Of a DNA stretch of 64,000 nt, positions 17,647-28,422 are shown in pieces. The notes under the pieces are model-generated. The model was given only the letters and a program-made list of their open reading frames with translations, was not told where the DNA came from and did no database searches. Position numbers and translations under genes: made by a program. Every line of letters starts with the position of its first letter. Position 1 is the stretch's first letter. Source of the stretch: an uncultured Paracoccaceae bacterium (GTDB lineage Bacteria; Pseudomonadota; Alphaproteobacteria; Rhodobacterales; Rhodobacteraceae); the NCBI GenBank assembly GCA_947495795.1, contig CANMAI010000003.1, positions 346,697 through 410,696 of the forward strand, given 5' to 3'.

Positions 17647-18780
17647 CTATGCCCCACGAGCGATGCGTTCCTCTGGTGGATATGCTGAATGAAAGCGTGC
17701 GCTGATGATCGCAGTGAACAATGCAACTCCCAGAAGCTGATGACTAATGCCAAGATACCAAGGGGCGGCGTAGACAACGGTAAGGACTCCAAGGGCAATT
17801 TGGCCAACGAAAAATGCCATCATTACAGCGTAGCTGCGACGAATGGCGGCTACAGGTACTGAGCGTGATCGCCACCAGACAAAGACCGCGCCAAGGAAGA
17901 TGATGTAACCGAGCAGGCGGTGATTGAACTGTACGAGCCCTGCATTCTCAAAGAAGTTGCTCCAGAAAGGTGTGAGATCCCAGGCGGTTGCGGGAAAGAA
18001 CGCCCCCCCCATCAGTGGCCAGTCTGTATAGCTGCGGCCAGCGTCTATACCTGCCACGAGGGCACCGAGGATGATCTGGAGAAATGTGCCCGCGAGAAGG
18101 ATGCTGGTGACGCGAAGAAGACCTGTTTCGCGCCTGCGCCTTGCCTGCAGGAGATCGGCCTCCGGTTTCTGTATTTTCATTGCAAACCAAGCAGTTAAGC
18201 CCAGAATGACAAAGGCGAGACCAAGATGGGTGGCCAGGCGGTATGAGGCGACATCCAGCATTGTGCCGGTGAGACCAGACGAGACCATCCACCAACCGAT
18301 CGCACCCTGCAGGCCGCCCAATGCGCCGAGTGTGAGGAGTGGTGGTATCCAGCCTCGGGGGATCTGCTTTCGGGCCAGAAAGTAGAGAAAACCAATCGCC
18401 CAGACGAGGCCGATCACGCGGCCGAGTTGGCGATGGCCCCATTCCCACCAGTAAATGACCTTGAACTCGGAAAGGCTCATCCCCTTGTTTTGTAATTGAT
18501 ATTCTGGGATTGCGCGGTATTTTTCGAATTCACTGTCCCATGCTTCTGCGCTGAGGGGGGGCACTGCACCGGTTACCGGGCGCCATTCGGTAATCGAGAG
18601 GCCGCTATCGGTGAGGCGGGTCATTCCACCCACAGCAATCATAAGGACGACGAGCGCGAAGATGGCCATCAGCCAGCGTGCTATGCTTCTACGGGCATCC
18701 TTCTTTTCTTTTGTCTTTACAACGGGTTCCGTAGGCTTCTCGCCACTTACTTCTTCGAAAATACTGCGCTTGCCGCTCAT
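17647..18780 (-). CDS. ctaA: Heme A synthase (COX15/CtaA type 2)
   Basis: 377 residues with about eight membrane helices. It oxidises heme O to heme A for cytochrome aa3 oxidase in the inner membrane. Signature segments are MTRLTDSGLSITEWRPVTGAVPP, WWEWGHRQLGR with a heme-ligand His, RLATHLGLA, LVQFNHRLLGY and LGISHQLLG, giving the four expected histidines. ATGATG at 18783-18778 offers two starts behind GAGGG. A charged N-terminal cytosolic tail (KTKEKKDARR) precedes the first helix. Confidence 0.93.
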   Translation of the reverse strand: MSGKRSIFEEVSGEKPTEPVVKTKEKKDARRSIARWLMAIFALVVLMIAVGGMTRLTDSGLSITEWRPVTGAVPPLSAEAWDSEFEKYRAIPEYQLQNKGMSLSEFKVIYWWEWGHRQLGRVIGLVWAIGFLYFLARKQIPRGWIPPLLTLGALGGLQGAIGWWMVSSGLTGTMLDVASYRLATHLGLAFVILGLTAWFAMKIQKPEADLLQARRRRETGLLRVTSILLAGTFLQIILGALVAGIDAGRSYTDWPLMGGAFFPATAWDLTPFWSNFFENAGLVQFNHRLLGYIIFLGAVFVWWRSRSVPVAAIRRSYAVMMAFFVGQIALGVLTVVYAAPWYLGISHQLLGVALFTAIISARFHSAYPPEERIARGA

Positions 18781-18838
18781 CATCGTGCCCTCTTGCATCT
18801 CGGCTGATTTAGGCCTCGCAAGGCTCGAGAACAAGTTG

Positions 18839-19606
18839 TCATTTTTGCGCAGGGTGCCTGTCTGCGAGGGCGCGGAAAACGCCGTGGAGGGTGCGGATAT
18901 CGGCGTCTGTCAGTTCCATTCGGGAGATGAGATTGCGAAGATTTTCGCGCATGCTTTCCGTCTTTTCAACTGGCCAGAAGTAGTTTGAAGCCTCGAGGCG
19001 CACTTCAAGTTTATCAAGTAACGCCTTGATTTCATGACCTTGTGCAGGAATGGACTTGGCATCCCTCTCTGGCAGCTTTGCGCCCGAATGCTGACCCCAT
19101 TCATAGGCCATCAGCAGGACGCATTGAGCCAGATTGAGGGAAGCGAAAGCTGGGTTCACAGGGACGGAGATGAGAGCCCCCGCATGAACGAGATCGGCGT
19201 TTTCAAGCCCTGCCCGTTCCGGCCCGAACATCACGCCAACATTTTGGCCCTGATCCATGCGCCTGCGGGCGTCTGCCATGGCCTCTTCAGGGGTAAGAAC
19301 GGCCTTGGTGAGATCCCTTCCGCGGGCAGTTGTAGCATAAGTGAAGTTGAGATCATGGAGTGCATCTTGAGTGTTATCAATGACTTGCACCTGATCAATC
19401 ACCCGCGCAGCCCCGGACGACATGGCAACAGCCGCAGGGTTTGGCCAGCCGTCGCGCGGGGCGGTGATGCGCATCCGATCCAACCCGAAATTCCACATCG
19501 CACGCGCTGCGGCTCCGATATTTTCCCCCATCTGCGGGCGAACGAGGATGAACACCGGAGTTGGACCGCTCCACTCTTCGGCCAGCTTATGGTTCGTTCC
19601 TGACAT
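18839..19606 (-). CDS. TrmJ-like tRNA (cytidine/uridine-2'-O)-methyltransferase
   Basis: 255 residues of the SpoU/TrmH superfamily with a knotted SAM site. Motif 1 is RPQMGENIGAAARAMWNFG with the catalytic Arg, motif 2 is VGVMFGPERAGLEN and motif 3 is NPAFASLNLAQCVLLMAYE. The C-terminal helical extension is that of TrmJ, which methylates position 32 of tRNA. It is divergent from icd. Confidence 0.87.
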   Translation of the reverse strand: MSGTNHKLAEEWSGPTPVFILVRPQMGENIGAAARAMWNFGLDRMRITAPRDGWPNPAAVAMSSGAARVIDQVQVIDNTQDALHDLNFTYATTARGRDLTKAVLTPEEAMADARRRMDQGQNVGVMFGPERAGLENADLVHAGALISVPVNPAFASLNLAQCVLLMAYEWGQHSGAKLPERDAKSIPAQGHEIKALLDKLEVRLEASNYFWPVEKTESMRENLRNLISRMELTDADIRTLHGVFRALADRHPAQK

Positions 19607-19898
19607 TGTACACTCCTGCCCCGCACTCCAAAAAGGGGCGAAAATATTTGCTGGGTTTGGTATGGTTTAGGTACCGTTTTGGTAGTGCAAGATTCCCGCC
19701 TGAGAGCGCTTTTTACCGAACGGTCTAAAAATACTCAAACAAATCATTTGACTGGAAATTCGAGATCGAAGGCGACCTCGTGCCCACGCGCCCGGCTTCG
19801 CGAAAGTTCTCTTCGTATACAATCGTATGCGGCCTTCCCTTGGGCATGTGAATACTCTATAGCTCGCCGCGACGTCTGAAAGAGAGGATCCCTGCCCC
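19607..19898 (+). other. Divergent intergenic region between trmJ-like gene and icd
   Basis: About 290 bases without a convincing gene. It must hold the promoters of both flanking genes. Small open frames here have no recognisable protein features, and I see no clear operator or riboswitch. Confidence 0.5.
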
Positions 19899-21113
19899 AT
19901 GACCAAGATCAAAGTTGAAAATCCAGTTGTCGAACTCGATGGCGATGAGATGACGCGGATCATCTGGCAGTTCATCAAGGACAAGCTGGTTCTGCCGTAT
20001 CTGGATATTGATCTTCTCTATTACGACCTGGGCATAGAAAGCCGCGACGAGACGAACGACCAGATCACGATTGATGCTGCCGAGAAGATCAAGGAAATCG
20101 GTGTTGGTGTGAAATGCGCCACGATCACACCGGATGAGGCGCGGGTTGAGGAGTTCGGGCTGAAGCAGATGTGGAGAAGCCCCAACGGGACGATCCGTAA
20201 CATTCTTGGCGGTGTGGTGTTCCGCGCACCGATCATCTGCAAGAACGTGCCGCGGCTTGTACCGGGCTGGACGAAACCGATCGTGATCGGGCGCCATGCA
20301 TTTGGCGATCAGTACCGCGCGACGGATATGAAGTTTCCGGGGCCTGGTAAGCTTTCTCTGAAATTCGTAGGTGAAGACGGTACGGTGGATGAACGGGAGG
20401 TGTTCGATGCCCCCTCTTCCGGCGTCTATATGGGAATGTATAACCTCGATAAATCCATTGAGGATTTTGCGCGCGCCTCTTTGAACTACGGTTTGAACCT
20501 TGGTTGGCCCGTTTATCTTTCGACAAAGAACACCATCCTGAAACAGTATGACGGACAATTCATGCTGATCTTCCAGCGCATCTACGAGGAAGAGTTTGCC
20601 GACAAGTTCAAGGCAGCGGGCATTACCTATGAGCACCGGCTGATCGACGATATGGTGGCTGCGGCCATGAAGTGGTCTGGCGGGTTTGTGTGGGCCTGCA
20701 AGAACTACGATGGCGACGTTCAATCCGACACCGTGGCGCAGGGCTTTGGTTCGCTCGGCTTGATGACATCTCAGCTGATGACACCCGATGGCAAGGTTGT
20801 GGAGGCGGAAGCCGCACATGGCACCGTGACGCGGCATTTCCGGCAGCATCAGAAAGGCGAGGCGACCTCGACCAACTCGATTGCCTCCATCTATGCCTGG
20901 ACGGGCGGGTTGAAGCACCGCGCGAAGCTGGATGAGAACGCGAAGCTGATGGAATTTGCCGATACGCTGGAAAAGGTGGTCGTTTCCACAGTGGAAAGCG
21001 GGTTCATGACGAAGGATCTGGCGCTGCTGGTTGGCCCGGATCAGAAATGGCTGACAACGGAAGGCTTCCTTGAGAAGATCGATGAAAACCTGAACGCGGC
21101 GCTGGTTGGCTGA
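19899..21113 (+). CDS. icd: NADP-dependent isocitrate dehydrogenase, eukaryote-like homodimeric type
   Basis: 404 residues. This TCA-cycle enzyme converts isocitrate to 2-oxoglutarate with NADPH. The N-terminus [16 protein letters not shown] and the segments [54 protein letters not shown] and [12 protein letters not shown] belong to subfamily II (cytosolic/mitochondrial-like), usual in alphaproteobacteria. It is followed by a strong G/C hairpin terminator. Confidence 0.97.
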   Translation: MTKIKVENPVVELDGDEMTRIIWQFIKDKLVLPYLDIDLLYYDLGIESRDETNDQITIDAAEKIKEIGVGVKCATITPDEARVEEFGLKQMWRSPNGTIRNILGGVVFRAPIICKNVPRLVPGWTKPIVIGRHAFGDQYRATDMKFPGPGKLSLKFVGEDGTVDEREVFDAPSSGVYMGMYNLDKSIEDFARASLNYGLNLGWPVYLSTKNTILKQYDGQFMLIFQRIYEEEFADKFKAAGITYEHRLIDDMVAAAMKWSGGFVWACKNYDGDVQSDTVAQGFGSLGLMTSQLMTPDGKVVEAEAAHGTVTRHFRQHQKGEATSTNSIASIYAWTGGLKHRAKLDENAKLMEFADTLEKVVVSTVESGFMTKDLALLVGPDQKWLTTEGFLEKIDENLNAALVG

Positions 21114-21118
21114 CGATT

Positions 21119-21143
21119 GGGGGGGCACTGCCCCCCTTTTTTT
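21119..21143 (+). terminator. Rho-independent terminator of icd
   Basis: GGGGGC-ACT-GCCCCC stem-loop directly followed by seven T residues, five bases after the icd stop codon. A textbook terminator, so the next gene needs its own promoter. Confidence 0.93.
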
Positions 21144-21172
21144 AACACAATTCTTAATGAGCAAGGTCTTTC

Positions 21173-21814
21173 ATGTCACCGCTTCCCTTAGAGAAACGTG
21201 CGGGGTGGGCAATGTGGCTGATGAAGGCCGCAGCCATTGCATCGCTTGTGAGTATTCTGCCCCTGATGTTCGATATAGAGACCGGCGCGCTCTACTTTCT
21301 TCCATCTGTCGTGATTGGCTATGAAGTGTTGTTGCTGGTATTCTGGATACCCACGATAACATTGGTTACGTTTTATCTGGCGGCCAATATCGTTTTCTTC
21401 ATGTGGACGTACCGTGCCTTTGCCAGAACACCGGCTGTGATAGGGCAGACGCCAGAGGTTTCCCCTGGCTGGGCGGTTGGATGGTATTTTGTGCCGATTG
21501 CCCTTTACTTCAAACCCTATCAGGCGCTGCGCGATCTCTGGAGTATGTGGCTTGCGGTTAATCCGGATGATGGGAGCGATGTGCCCTCTCTTTTCGGCTG
21601 GTGGTGGGCCACAAGTGCATTCAGCATTCTTGGTGGCACCGTCTCCTGGCGGCTGGATGATATGCTATATGGCACCCCGGATTACTGGAAACTGGCATTG
21701 TTTGACATTTCGATGGCAATCCTTGGTGCCGCAAGCCTTTGGCTCACAGCGCGGGTAGTGGCCGAGGTTACAGAGCTTCAGGCGCAGCAATCGGCCGCCG
21801 AGATATTTGCCTGA
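21173..21814 (+). CDS. DUF4328 family membrane protein
   Basis: 213 residues with four or more hydrophobic segments. The DUF4328 signature SPGWAVGWYFVPIALYFKPY is in the middle, followed by the acidic WLAVNPDDGSD loop. No function is known to me. It begins 30 bases after the icd terminator. Confidence 0.78.
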   Translation: MSPLPLEKRAGWAMWLMKAAAIASLVSILPLMFDIETGALYFLPSVVIGYEVLLLVFWIPTITLVTFYLAANIVFFMWTYRAFARTPAVIGQTPEVSPGWAVGWYFVPIALYFKPYQALRDLWSMWLAVNPDDGSDVPSLFGWWWATSAFSILGGTVSWRLDDMLYGTPDYWKLALFDISMAILGAASLWLTARVVAEVTELQAQQSAAEIFA

Positions 21815-21900
21815 ATTTCCGTCTCGGAAAAATTATCTGAAGTGACGGTTTGTTAAACTTGCTCGTGGACGTTGGTACGACACACGAGAAGGTGGCGCGG

Positions 21901-23367
21901 ATGAGTTTGGCGGAACCACACATGGGCAAGGGTGCCGCACCCTTTTTGAGAGATTATTACGCCGCTTTGGCAACGGAGTGTGCGCGAGACGGCATGGTGG
22001 CCTGTGGAGATGATGGCCGCATTCTGTGGTGCAATCCGGCGTTTGCCGAGATGTGCGGAAATGAGGTGCCCGCTCTTGTAGGGGCCTTTCTGGCTGATGT
22101 GATTTCAGAAATCATCGGCGCGCCACTGCCGGAGGATATGCTGAGGGAAGCCGAGGGTGGTGATCATCCTCAATGCGTTCCGATGGCTGCGAGCGAAGGC
22201 GGCACAATGCTTGAAATGTGGCTGACGCGCGTGGAGGGGAACGGGCGGTCTGCCGGCCAGCAGCTCGGCTTTTTCCGGCAAGCGCCATCAAGCGTGGCAG
22301 AAAACCTTGGGCCGCCCGAGAGTGAACAGATAAGCCGCGCCGAACGAAAGCTGCTTTCGCAGACAAGCGGCTGGTTTTATGCAGCGAAATCGCTGGATGA
22401 ATTGCTGAAGATCGTAAGCCGATGTATGCGCACGCTTATCCCGGAAGCGTCCGGCCAGCTCTATATCTACGGCGCCGCGCGGGATGTGCTGGAGCTTGCG
22501 AGCCACTGGGGGCCGAGCTTTCTGACCGACCATATCGAGCCTGACGATTGCTGGTCTCTCCGCCGGGGGCGCGCCTATGCCTATGGCAGCAACGACATCG
22601 ACTTTCCCTGTCTGCACAATGACGAGAAGGAAAATCCCTCTTTCTGCCTGCCGGTTGTGGCACATGGCGATACGATCGGGATGTTGCATCTGAGCTTCAC
22701 GGATTTGCAGATCCGCGATTTCTCCAAAGCTGGGTTACGCCAGAAGCTTGAATCGCGCTGGGATCTGGCGCTGATCTGTGCGGAACAGATCAGCCTGGCT
22801 GTCGCCAATGTGCGGCTTCGCCAGGAATTGCAGGATCAATCGGTCCGTGATCTGTTGACGGGCCTGTGGAACCGGCGCTGGTTCCTCGATACTGCCCAGA
22901 AGGAGCTGAACAGGGCGCTCGCCCGGCAGGACCAGCTCTCTTTGATTTCGGTGGATGTAGATCACTTCAAGAACTTCAACGATACGCACGGGCATGATGC
23001 GGGCGATGCCGTGCTGCGGCAGGTGGGAACGCTGATGCAACGGCATTTTCAGGAAAGCCATGCAGCCTGCCGCGTGGGTGGGGAGGAATTTACAATTCTC
23101 GCACCGCACACGCCGCAAGAGGATGCGATGAAGATTGCCGATGCCTTCCGCAGGGATGTGGCACTGCTGACGGTGCGGAGCGGGGGTGTGCAGTTGCCGA
23201 CCATAACGGTCTCTTGCGGAGTGGCGACAGTGCCTGTTTGCGGAGATGACCTGCAGACGCTGATGAAATCCGCTGATCTGGCGCTTTATGCGGCCAAGCA
23301 GACGGGGAGGAACAGGGTTGTAAGCTTCGACCCTGAGGATGGCGTGGCATCTGGGGAAGCGGCCTGA
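21901..23367 (+). CDS. Diguanylate cyclase with PAS and GAF sensory domains
   Basis: 488 residues from ATG 21901 behind GAAGG. A PAS-like domain (about 25-115, GMVACGDDGRILWCNPAFAEMCG) is followed by a GAF-like domain (about 165-305) and a GGDEF domain (about 325-475). The active site is GGEEF in CRVGGEEFTIL, with metal Asp in SVDVDHFKNFND, so cyclic di-GMP synthesis is expected. No RxxD inhibitory site is obvious. No membrane segment, so it senses a cytoplasmic signal. Confidence 0.9.
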   Translation: MSLAEPHMGKGAAPFLRDYYAALATECARDGMVACGDDGRILWCNPAFAEMCGNEVPALVGAFLADVISEIIGAPLPEDMLREAEGGDHPQCVPMAASEGGTMLEMWLTRVEGNGRSAGQQLGFFRQAPSSVAENLGPPESEQISRAERKLLSQTSGWFYAAKSLDELLKIVSRCMRTLIPEASGQLYIYGAARDVLELASHWGPSFLTDHIEPDDCWSLRRGRAYAYGSNDIDFPCLHNDEKENPSFCLPVVAHGDTIGMLHLSFTDLQIRDFSKAGLRQKLESRWDLALICAEQISLAVANVRLRQELQDQSVRDLLTGLWNRRWFLDTAQKELNRALARQDQLSLISVDVDHFKNFNDTHGHDAGDAVLRQVGTLMQRHFQESHAACRVGGEEFTILAPHTPQEDAMKIADAFRRDVALLTVRSGGVQLPTITVSCGVATVPVCGDDLQTLMKSADLALYAAKQTGRNRVVSFDPEDGVASGEAA

Positions 23368-23380
23368 CGCCTTCGGATTT

Positions 23381-23665
23381 TTAAACGCCTTCGACGATCG
23401 TGTATTCCCGCGTCGAAGCCGGAAGCCCGAGTGCGAGAGCAGCCTGATACTCCGCTGAGGCATAGAATTTCTGCGCTGTTTCAAGATCCGGCCATTGGAT
23501 CAACACATTGCGGCTGCGCCCCTCGCCCTCCATCTGGTGCGCAGTACCGCCGCGCGCCAAGAAGATACCGCCGTACTGAGCGACGGCCGGGCCTGCAAGC
23601 TCTGCATATTTGGCATAGGCCTCCGCATCATGCACATCGGCATGGACGATTGAAAAGGCTGACAT
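23381..23665 (-). CDS. DUF1330 family protein
   Basis: 94 residues of dimeric alpha-beta barrel fold. Typical segments are HDAEAYAKYAELAGPAVAQYGG and RNVLIQWPDLETAQKFYAS. Function unknown. The ATG directly follows the alaS stop (TAAATG), so it is probably co-transcribed and coupled. Confidence 0.85.
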   Translation of the reverse strand: MSAFSIVHADVHDAEAYAKYAELAGPAVAQYGGIFLARGGTAHQMEGEGRSRNVLIQWPDLETAQKFYASAEYQAALALGLPASTREYTIVEGV

Positions 23666-26320
23666 TTATCCCTCCAGAAGTTGTTCTGCGGCCCGGATCG
23701 CCGCCTCTGCATTCTCGGCGCTGGCACCACCCGCCTGCGCCATATCCGGTCGTCCGCCGCCGCCCTTGCCACCAAGCTCCCGCGCTGCGGCCTGCACAAG
23801 ATCGACAGCTGAAATGCGCGTTGTGAGATCATCGGTAACACCCGCGGCAACGGCCGCCTTGCCATCGGCATCGGCGATCAAAAGGATAGCGCCGGAGCCG
23901 ATGCGCGACTTGTGCGCATCGATCAGACCGCGAAGATCCTTGCCGGAAACACCGCTAAGCGTTTGCGCGAGGAAGGGCACGCCCGCGACATCGCGCGCCT
24001 GCGGTTCATCGGATGCGCCGCCGGAAAGTGCCAGTTCCTTTTTGAGGTTGGCGACCTCGTTTTGCAGGGCCCGGCGCTCGTCCATCAGGGATTTCACGCG
24101 GCTCACTACATCTCCCCGCTGCGCTTTCAGCGTGCTGGCGAGGCTTGCGACCGTGGCATCCTGCTCGGCGAGATAGGCCTGCGCCGCCTCGCCCGTGAGC
24201 GCCTCGATCCGGCGCACGCCTGCGGAAGACGCGCTTTCACCAAGCGTGACAAAGAGGCCGATCTCGCCGGTCTGGCGCACATGTGTGCCGCCACAAAGCT
24301 CCAGCGAATACACATCGCCCGAGGCGCCAAGGCCACTCTCGGCGGCCTTGCCCATCGAGACGACGCGCACTTCGTCTCCGTATTTCTCGCCGAAGAGTGC
24401 CCGGGCACCGATGCCCTCAGCCTCCTTCGGCGTCATCACACGGGTTTCCACGGGCGAGTTCTGGCGGATGAACGCGTTCACCTCAGCCTCTACGGTGCTG
24501 ATCTGCCCCGGTGTCATCGGTTTGGACTGCGAAAAATCAAAGCGCAGTCTGTCTGCCGCGTTAAGCGAGCCCTTCTGGGCCACGTGATCGCCGAGGGCGC
24601 GGCGCAGAGCCTCGTGAAGGAGGTGAGTGGCCGAATGATTGGCGCGAATGGCGCTGCGGCGGCTTTCATCGACGCTCAGCTCGGCTGGGGTATTTGTGGC
24701 AACCTCGCCTTCCGTAACGGTGCCGATATGAACGAAAAGGCCCGCCTTCTTGCGGCAATCGGTGATGGCCACCTTGCCCGTATCGGTAACAAGCGTGCCA
24801 GTATCGCCCACCTGCCCGCCGCTTTCTGCGTAAAAGGGTGTCTGGTTGAGCGTGATCTGCACAGCTTTGCCCTGCCCGGCCGCCGCTGTTTCCACTCCAT
24901 CCACCACGATCCCCGTGATCTGGCCTTCGGCCTGTTCGGTCTCGTAACCCAGAAACTCCGTGGGCTCGGTACGGTCCGCGATGGCGAACCAGACGCTTTC
25001 ATCCGCCGCATCGCCGGAGCCTGACCATGCTGCGCGGGCCTGGGCCTTTTGGGCTTCCATCGCCGTATCGAACCCGGCGACATCCACTTCCCGTCCCCGC
25101 TCCCGCAAGGCATCCTGCGTAAGGTCGAGGGGGAAGCCGTAGGTGTCGTAAAGCTTGAAAGCTGTCTCACCCGGGAGGGCGTTGCCCTCGGGGAGTGCTT
25201 CAAGCTCGGCATCAAGGAGTGACAGGCCCCGATCGAGCGTTTGCTTGAAGCGTGTTTCCTCCATCAGGAGTATTTCCTCGACAAGGGCCTGCGCGCGCCC
25301 AAGCTCTGGATAGGCCTGGCCCATCTGGCGGACCAGCGTTGGCACAAGGCGGTACATCACCGGATCCTTTGCGCCCAGAAGATGGGCGTGGCGCATCGCC
25401 CGGCGCATGATGCGGCGGAGCACGTAGCCGCGACCATCGTTGGAGGGCATCACACCATCTGCGATGAGAAAGGAGGTGGAGCGGAGATGATCGGCGATGA
25501 CGCGGTGATGGACGTTCTGATCGCCGTAAGGATCCACGTTCGTGGCATTCGATGAAGCCTCGATGAGGTCCCGCATAACGTCTGTATCGTAATTGTCGTG
25601 GGAGCCAAGGAGCGTGGCCCCCATGCGTTCCAGCCCCATGCCGGTATCTATGGAGGGCTTGGGGAGAGGTTTGCGCGTGCCATCCTCAAACTGCTCGTAT
25701 TGCATGAAGACGAGGTTCCAGATCTCGATGAAACGGTCGCCATCCTCCTCCGGGCTGCCCGGTGGGCCGCCCCAGATATGTTCGCCGTGGTCGTAGAAGA
25801 TCTCGGAGGACGGGCCGCAGGGGCCGGTGGGGCCCATCATCCAGAAATTGTCATCCGTTGCGATGCGGATTATACGGGCTTCGGGCACGCCGATTTTCCG
25901 CCAAATATCAAAGGCTTCATCATCTGTGTGGTAGACAGTGACATAGAGCTTCTCGGTGGGGATCGCGATTTCCTTGGTTATCAGTTCCCACGCGAAGGGG
26001 ATCGCTTCATCCTTGAAGTAATCGCCGAAGGAGAAGTTGCCGAGCATCTCGAAGAAAGTGTGGTGGCGCGCGGTGTAGCCCACATTGTCTAGATCATTGT
26101 GTTTACCACCGGCGCGCACGCATTTCTGATTGGATGTGGCGCGGGTATAGGGGCGCGTTTCCAGCCCGGTGAAGACGTTCTTGAAGGGTACCATTCCCGA
26201 ATTGACAAACATCAACGTCGGGTCGTTCCGGGGAACCAGCGGCGCACTTTCCACGACTTCGTGGCCGTTTTTCGCGAAATAGTCGCGGAATGTCGTGCGG
26301 ATATCGTTCAGGCTGGTCAT
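23666..26320 (-). CDS. alaS: Alanine--tRNA ligase
   Basis: 884 residues from ATG 26320, preceded by GAGGA. The catalytic domain begins with [18 protein letters not shown] and contains [11 protein letters not shown]. The editing domain has the zinc-binding [13 protein letters not shown] and ELCGGTHV motifs, and the Gly-rich C-Ala end [16 protein letters not shown] is intact. It charges tRNA-Ala and clears mischarged Ser/Gly. It lies downstream of recA, separated by a terminator. Confidence 0.98.
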   Translation of the reverse strand: MTSLNDIRTTFRDYFAKNGHEVVESAPLVPRNDPTLMFVNSGMVPFKNVFTGLETRPYTRATSNQKCVRAGGKHNDLDNVGYTARHHTFFEMLGNFSFGDYFKDEAIPFAWELITKEIAIPTEKLYVTVYHTDDEAFDIWRKIGVPEARIIRIATDDNFWMMGPTGPCGPSSEIFYDHGEHIWGGPPGSPEEDGDRFIEIWNLVFMQYEQFEDGTRKPLPKPSIDTGMGLERMGATLLGSHDNYDTDVMRDLIEASSNATNVDPYGDQNVHHRVIADHLRSTSFLIADGVMPSNDGRGYVLRRIMRRAMRHAHLLGAKDPVMYRLVPTLVRQMGQAYPELGRAQALVEEILLMEETRFKQTLDRGLSLLDAELEALPEGNALPGETAFKLYDTYGFPLDLTQDALRERGREVDVAGFDTAMEAQKAQARAAWSGSGDAADESVWFAIADRTEPTEFLGYETEQAEGQITGIVVDGVETAAAGQGKAVQITLNQTPFYAESGGQVGDTGTLVTDTGKVAITDCRKKAGLFVHIGTVTEGEVATNTPAELSVDESRRSAIRANHSATHLLHEALRRALGDHVAQKGSLNAADRLRFDFSQSKPMTPGQISTVEAEVNAFIRQNSPVETRVMTPKEAEGIGARALFGEKYGDEVRVVSMGKAAESGLGASGDVYSLELCGGTHVRQTGEIGLFVTLGESASSAGVRRIEALTGEAAQAYLAEQDATVASLASTLKAQRGDVVSRVKSLMDERRALQNEVANLKKELALSGGASDEPQARDVAGVPFLAQTLSGVSGKDLRGLIDAHKSRIGSGAILLIADADGKAAVAAGVTDDLTTRISAVDLVQAAARELGGKGGGGRPDMAQAGGASAENAEAAIRAAEQLLEG

Positions 26321-26393
26321 ACGCGTCCTCAAACACTTCAGGCTTCTACCGGTGTTTGGTGTTAGCTCAGGTGTTCAGAGGTGTCCATAAAAC

Positions 26394-26421
26394 AAAAGCC
26401 CCGGACGCTGCCGGGGCTTTT
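26394..26421 (-). terminator. Terminator between recA and alaS
   Basis: Perfect inverted repeat AAAAGCCCCGG-ACGCTG-CCGGGGCTTTT. On the minus strand it follows recA and ends in a T run, so it terminates recA; its symmetry means it could also act on plus-strand transcripts. Confidence 0.9.
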
Positions 26422-26445
26422 CTATTGCGCGATTGGAACGCCCAA

Positions 26446-27510
26446 TTATTCCATCAGTGCGTCATCATCATCCCGTGTCATATCGAAATCGAGGCCATGG
26501 GCGGCGCGGATCTTGTCTTCGATTATGAGGGCCGTCTCGGGGTTGTCCTTCAGGAAATTTTTCGCGTTCTCACGGCCTTGCCCGATGCGTTCATCCCCAA
26601 AGGAATACCAGGAGCCGGATTTTTCGACCACGCCAGACTTCACGCCCAGATCAATCATCTCTCCGCGTTTGGAGATGCCTTCACCGTACATGATATCGAA
26701 CTCGACCTGCTTGAAAGGTGGGGCCACCTTATTTTTAACAACTTTCACGCGAGTTGCGTTGCCCACCACCTCGTCACGATCCTTCACGGAACCTATGCGG
26801 CGAATATCGAGGCGGACGGAGGCGTAGAATTTGAGGGCGTTGCCCCCGGATGTCGTTTCCGGGCTGCCGAACATCACACCGATCTTCATCCGGATCTGGT
26901 TGATGAAGATCACCATGCAATTGGAGCGAGAGATGGCACCCGTCAGCTTGCGCATGGCCTGGGACATGAGGCGGGCCTGCGCGCCGACCTGATGATCGCC
27001 CATATCGCCCTCAAGCTCCGATTTGGGTGTGAGGGCCGCGACCGAATCCACGACCACCACCGAAACAGCGCCGGAACGTACCAGCGTTTCTGTAATCTCC
27101 AGCGCCTGTTCGCCCGCGTCGGGTTGGGAAATCAGCAGTTCATCGAGATTTACGCCAAGTTTCTTTGCATAGGTCGGATCGAGCGCGTGTTCTGCATCAA
27201 CAAAGGCGCAAACGCCGCCCTTTTTCTGCTCTTCGGCCACCACGTGCAGTGCAAGCGTGGTTTTGCCAGAGCTTTCCGGGCCATAAACTTCAATAATCCG
27301 GCCCTTTGGAAGGCCGCCTATGCCAAGGGCGATATCGAGGGAGATGGATCCTGTGGAGGTCGCCTCGATATCCATAACAGGGTTATCCTGGCCGAGGCGC
27401 ATGATCGAGCCCTTGCCAAAACTCCGCTCAATCTGTGAAAGCGCGGATTCGAGCGCCTTTTCCTTGTCCATTCCGCGTCTCTCATTCAAATCAAGTAGGG
27501 GAGTTGCCAT
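26446..27510 (-). CDS. recA: Recombinase RecA
   Basis: 354 residues. The Walker A motif is GPESSGKTT and the Walker B region ends VVVDSVAAL. Loop regions ([37 protein letters not shown]) and the acidic C-terminal tail (RDDDDALME) are normal. It drives homologous recombination and the SOS response. A candidate LexA box lies about 50 bases upstream. Confidence 0.98.
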   Translation of the reverse strand: MATPLLDLNERRGMDKEKALESALSQIERSFGKGSIMRLGQDNPVMDIEATSTGSISLDIALGIGGLPKGRIIEVYGPESSGKTTLALHVVAEEQKKGGVCAFVDAEHALDPTYAKKLGVNLDELLISQPDAGEQALEITETLVRSGAVSVVVVDSVAALTPKSELEGDMGDHQVGAQARLMSQAMRKLTGAISRSNCMVIFINQIRMKIGVMFGSPETTSGGNALKFYASVRLDIRRIGSVKDRDEVVGNATRVKVVKNKVAPPFKQVEFDIMYGEGISKRGEMIDLGVKSGVVEKSGSWYSFGDERIGQGRENAKNFLKDNPETALIIEDKIRAAHGLDFDMTRDDDDALME

Positions 27511-27560
27511 GTGCTGATCCTCTTATTTCACAAGTTCTTATGCTCGGCAATCACTGCTCT

Positions 27561-27575
27561 GTTCGCCTTTTATTC
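27561..27575. promoter_or_regulatory. Candidate SOS (LexA) box of recA
   Basis: GTTC-GCCTTTT-ATTC matches the alphaproteobacterial LexA consensus GTTC-N7-GTTC except for one base. The position, 51 bases before the recA start, is right for an operator. Confidence 0.5.
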
Positions 27576-27711
27576 CGCGCAAGATGCGACCAAAACAGGA
27601 ACATTGCAACTAAAATTTTACCTGTTCCCATTCTTCGGCTGTCTCCTTTAAGAAAGCGTAAACCGCGATACCCGATGGATTGCGGGATGCGATGTGGAGG
27701 CCTGACGGCGG

Positions 27712-28329
27712 ATGATAATTAACTTCAAAGCCCGGCTGGCGTTTATCGCGCAGACCAAATGCGGGTCTACCTCGATTGAGAATGCATTGCGCTGGCATGC
27801 GAATATCGCGTTTACCGGGCATCACAAGGTGACCCACATTACCACGTTCAATTACCGCCGGTTTGTACAGCCGTATCTCAATTTCATTGATGAGAAGGGC
27901 GTGGAGACAAGCTGCCTTTTCCGCAATCCGACGGATTGGCTGGCAAGTTGGTGGAAGTATCACAGCCGAGAGGCCGTGGCTGGAACTGCAATGGATACAA
28001 GCCACATGAGCTTTGAGGAATATGTAATTGAATTTCTTGAGGGAAGTGACAAGCCCTGCTTCAATGTCGGACGGCAGAGCGACATGCTGACGGGCCCCGT
28101 GCGACCGATAGCGATCGATCATCTTTATCGTTATGAGGATATGGATCAGTTCATCGCACTCTGGGAGGAGCGCCTGAAGCGTTCGCTGAATATCGAACGC
28201 CACAATGTCTCGCCGGACCGATCGGGCCCTGATCTGAGTGCGGCGACTCGCGGGCGGCTGGAGCAGGCGCTGGCTGACCAGTTCGAGATTTGGGAAAGCA
28301 AGACGGTGGGGCACGGCCCGATTGCTTGA
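27712..28329 (+). CDS. Sulfotransferase-like P-loop protein
   Basis: 205 residues. The N-terminal LAFIAQTKCGSTSIENAL resembles the 5'-phosphosulfate loop of PAPS-dependent sulfotransferases, and CLFRNPTDWLASWW resembles the 3'-phosphate-binding motif. It could sulfate a surface glycan or small molecule; the acceptor is unknown. It is divergent from recA with about 200 bases between. Confidence 0.7.
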   Translation: MIINFKARLAFIAQTKCGSTSIENALRWHANIAFTGHHKVTHITTFNYRRFVQPYLNFIDEKGVETSCLFRNPTDWLASWWKYHSREAVAGTAMDTSHMSFEEYVIEFLEGSDKPCFNVGRQSDMLTGPVRPIAIDHLYRYEDMDQFIALWEERLKRSLNIERHNVSPDRSGPDLSAATRGRLEQALADQFEIWESKTVGHGPIA

Positions 28330-28422
28330 GGTGCTGGGGTGATGAACCTCTGTGAGAAACCCGCTCAGGCAGTGCGCCCAACTGTGGAAGGGACACATCG
28401 ATTCTGAAGGTCCCCGGGGAAT

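Noticed and set aside
19857..21164. 435-codon open frame on the minus strand opposite icd
   Set aside because: It mirrors a highly conserved enzyme gene and has no recognisable protein features; high G+C third positions create such frames.
26290..27438. 382-codon plus-strand frame opposite recA
   Set aside because: Antisense to recA and without any domain-like pattern.
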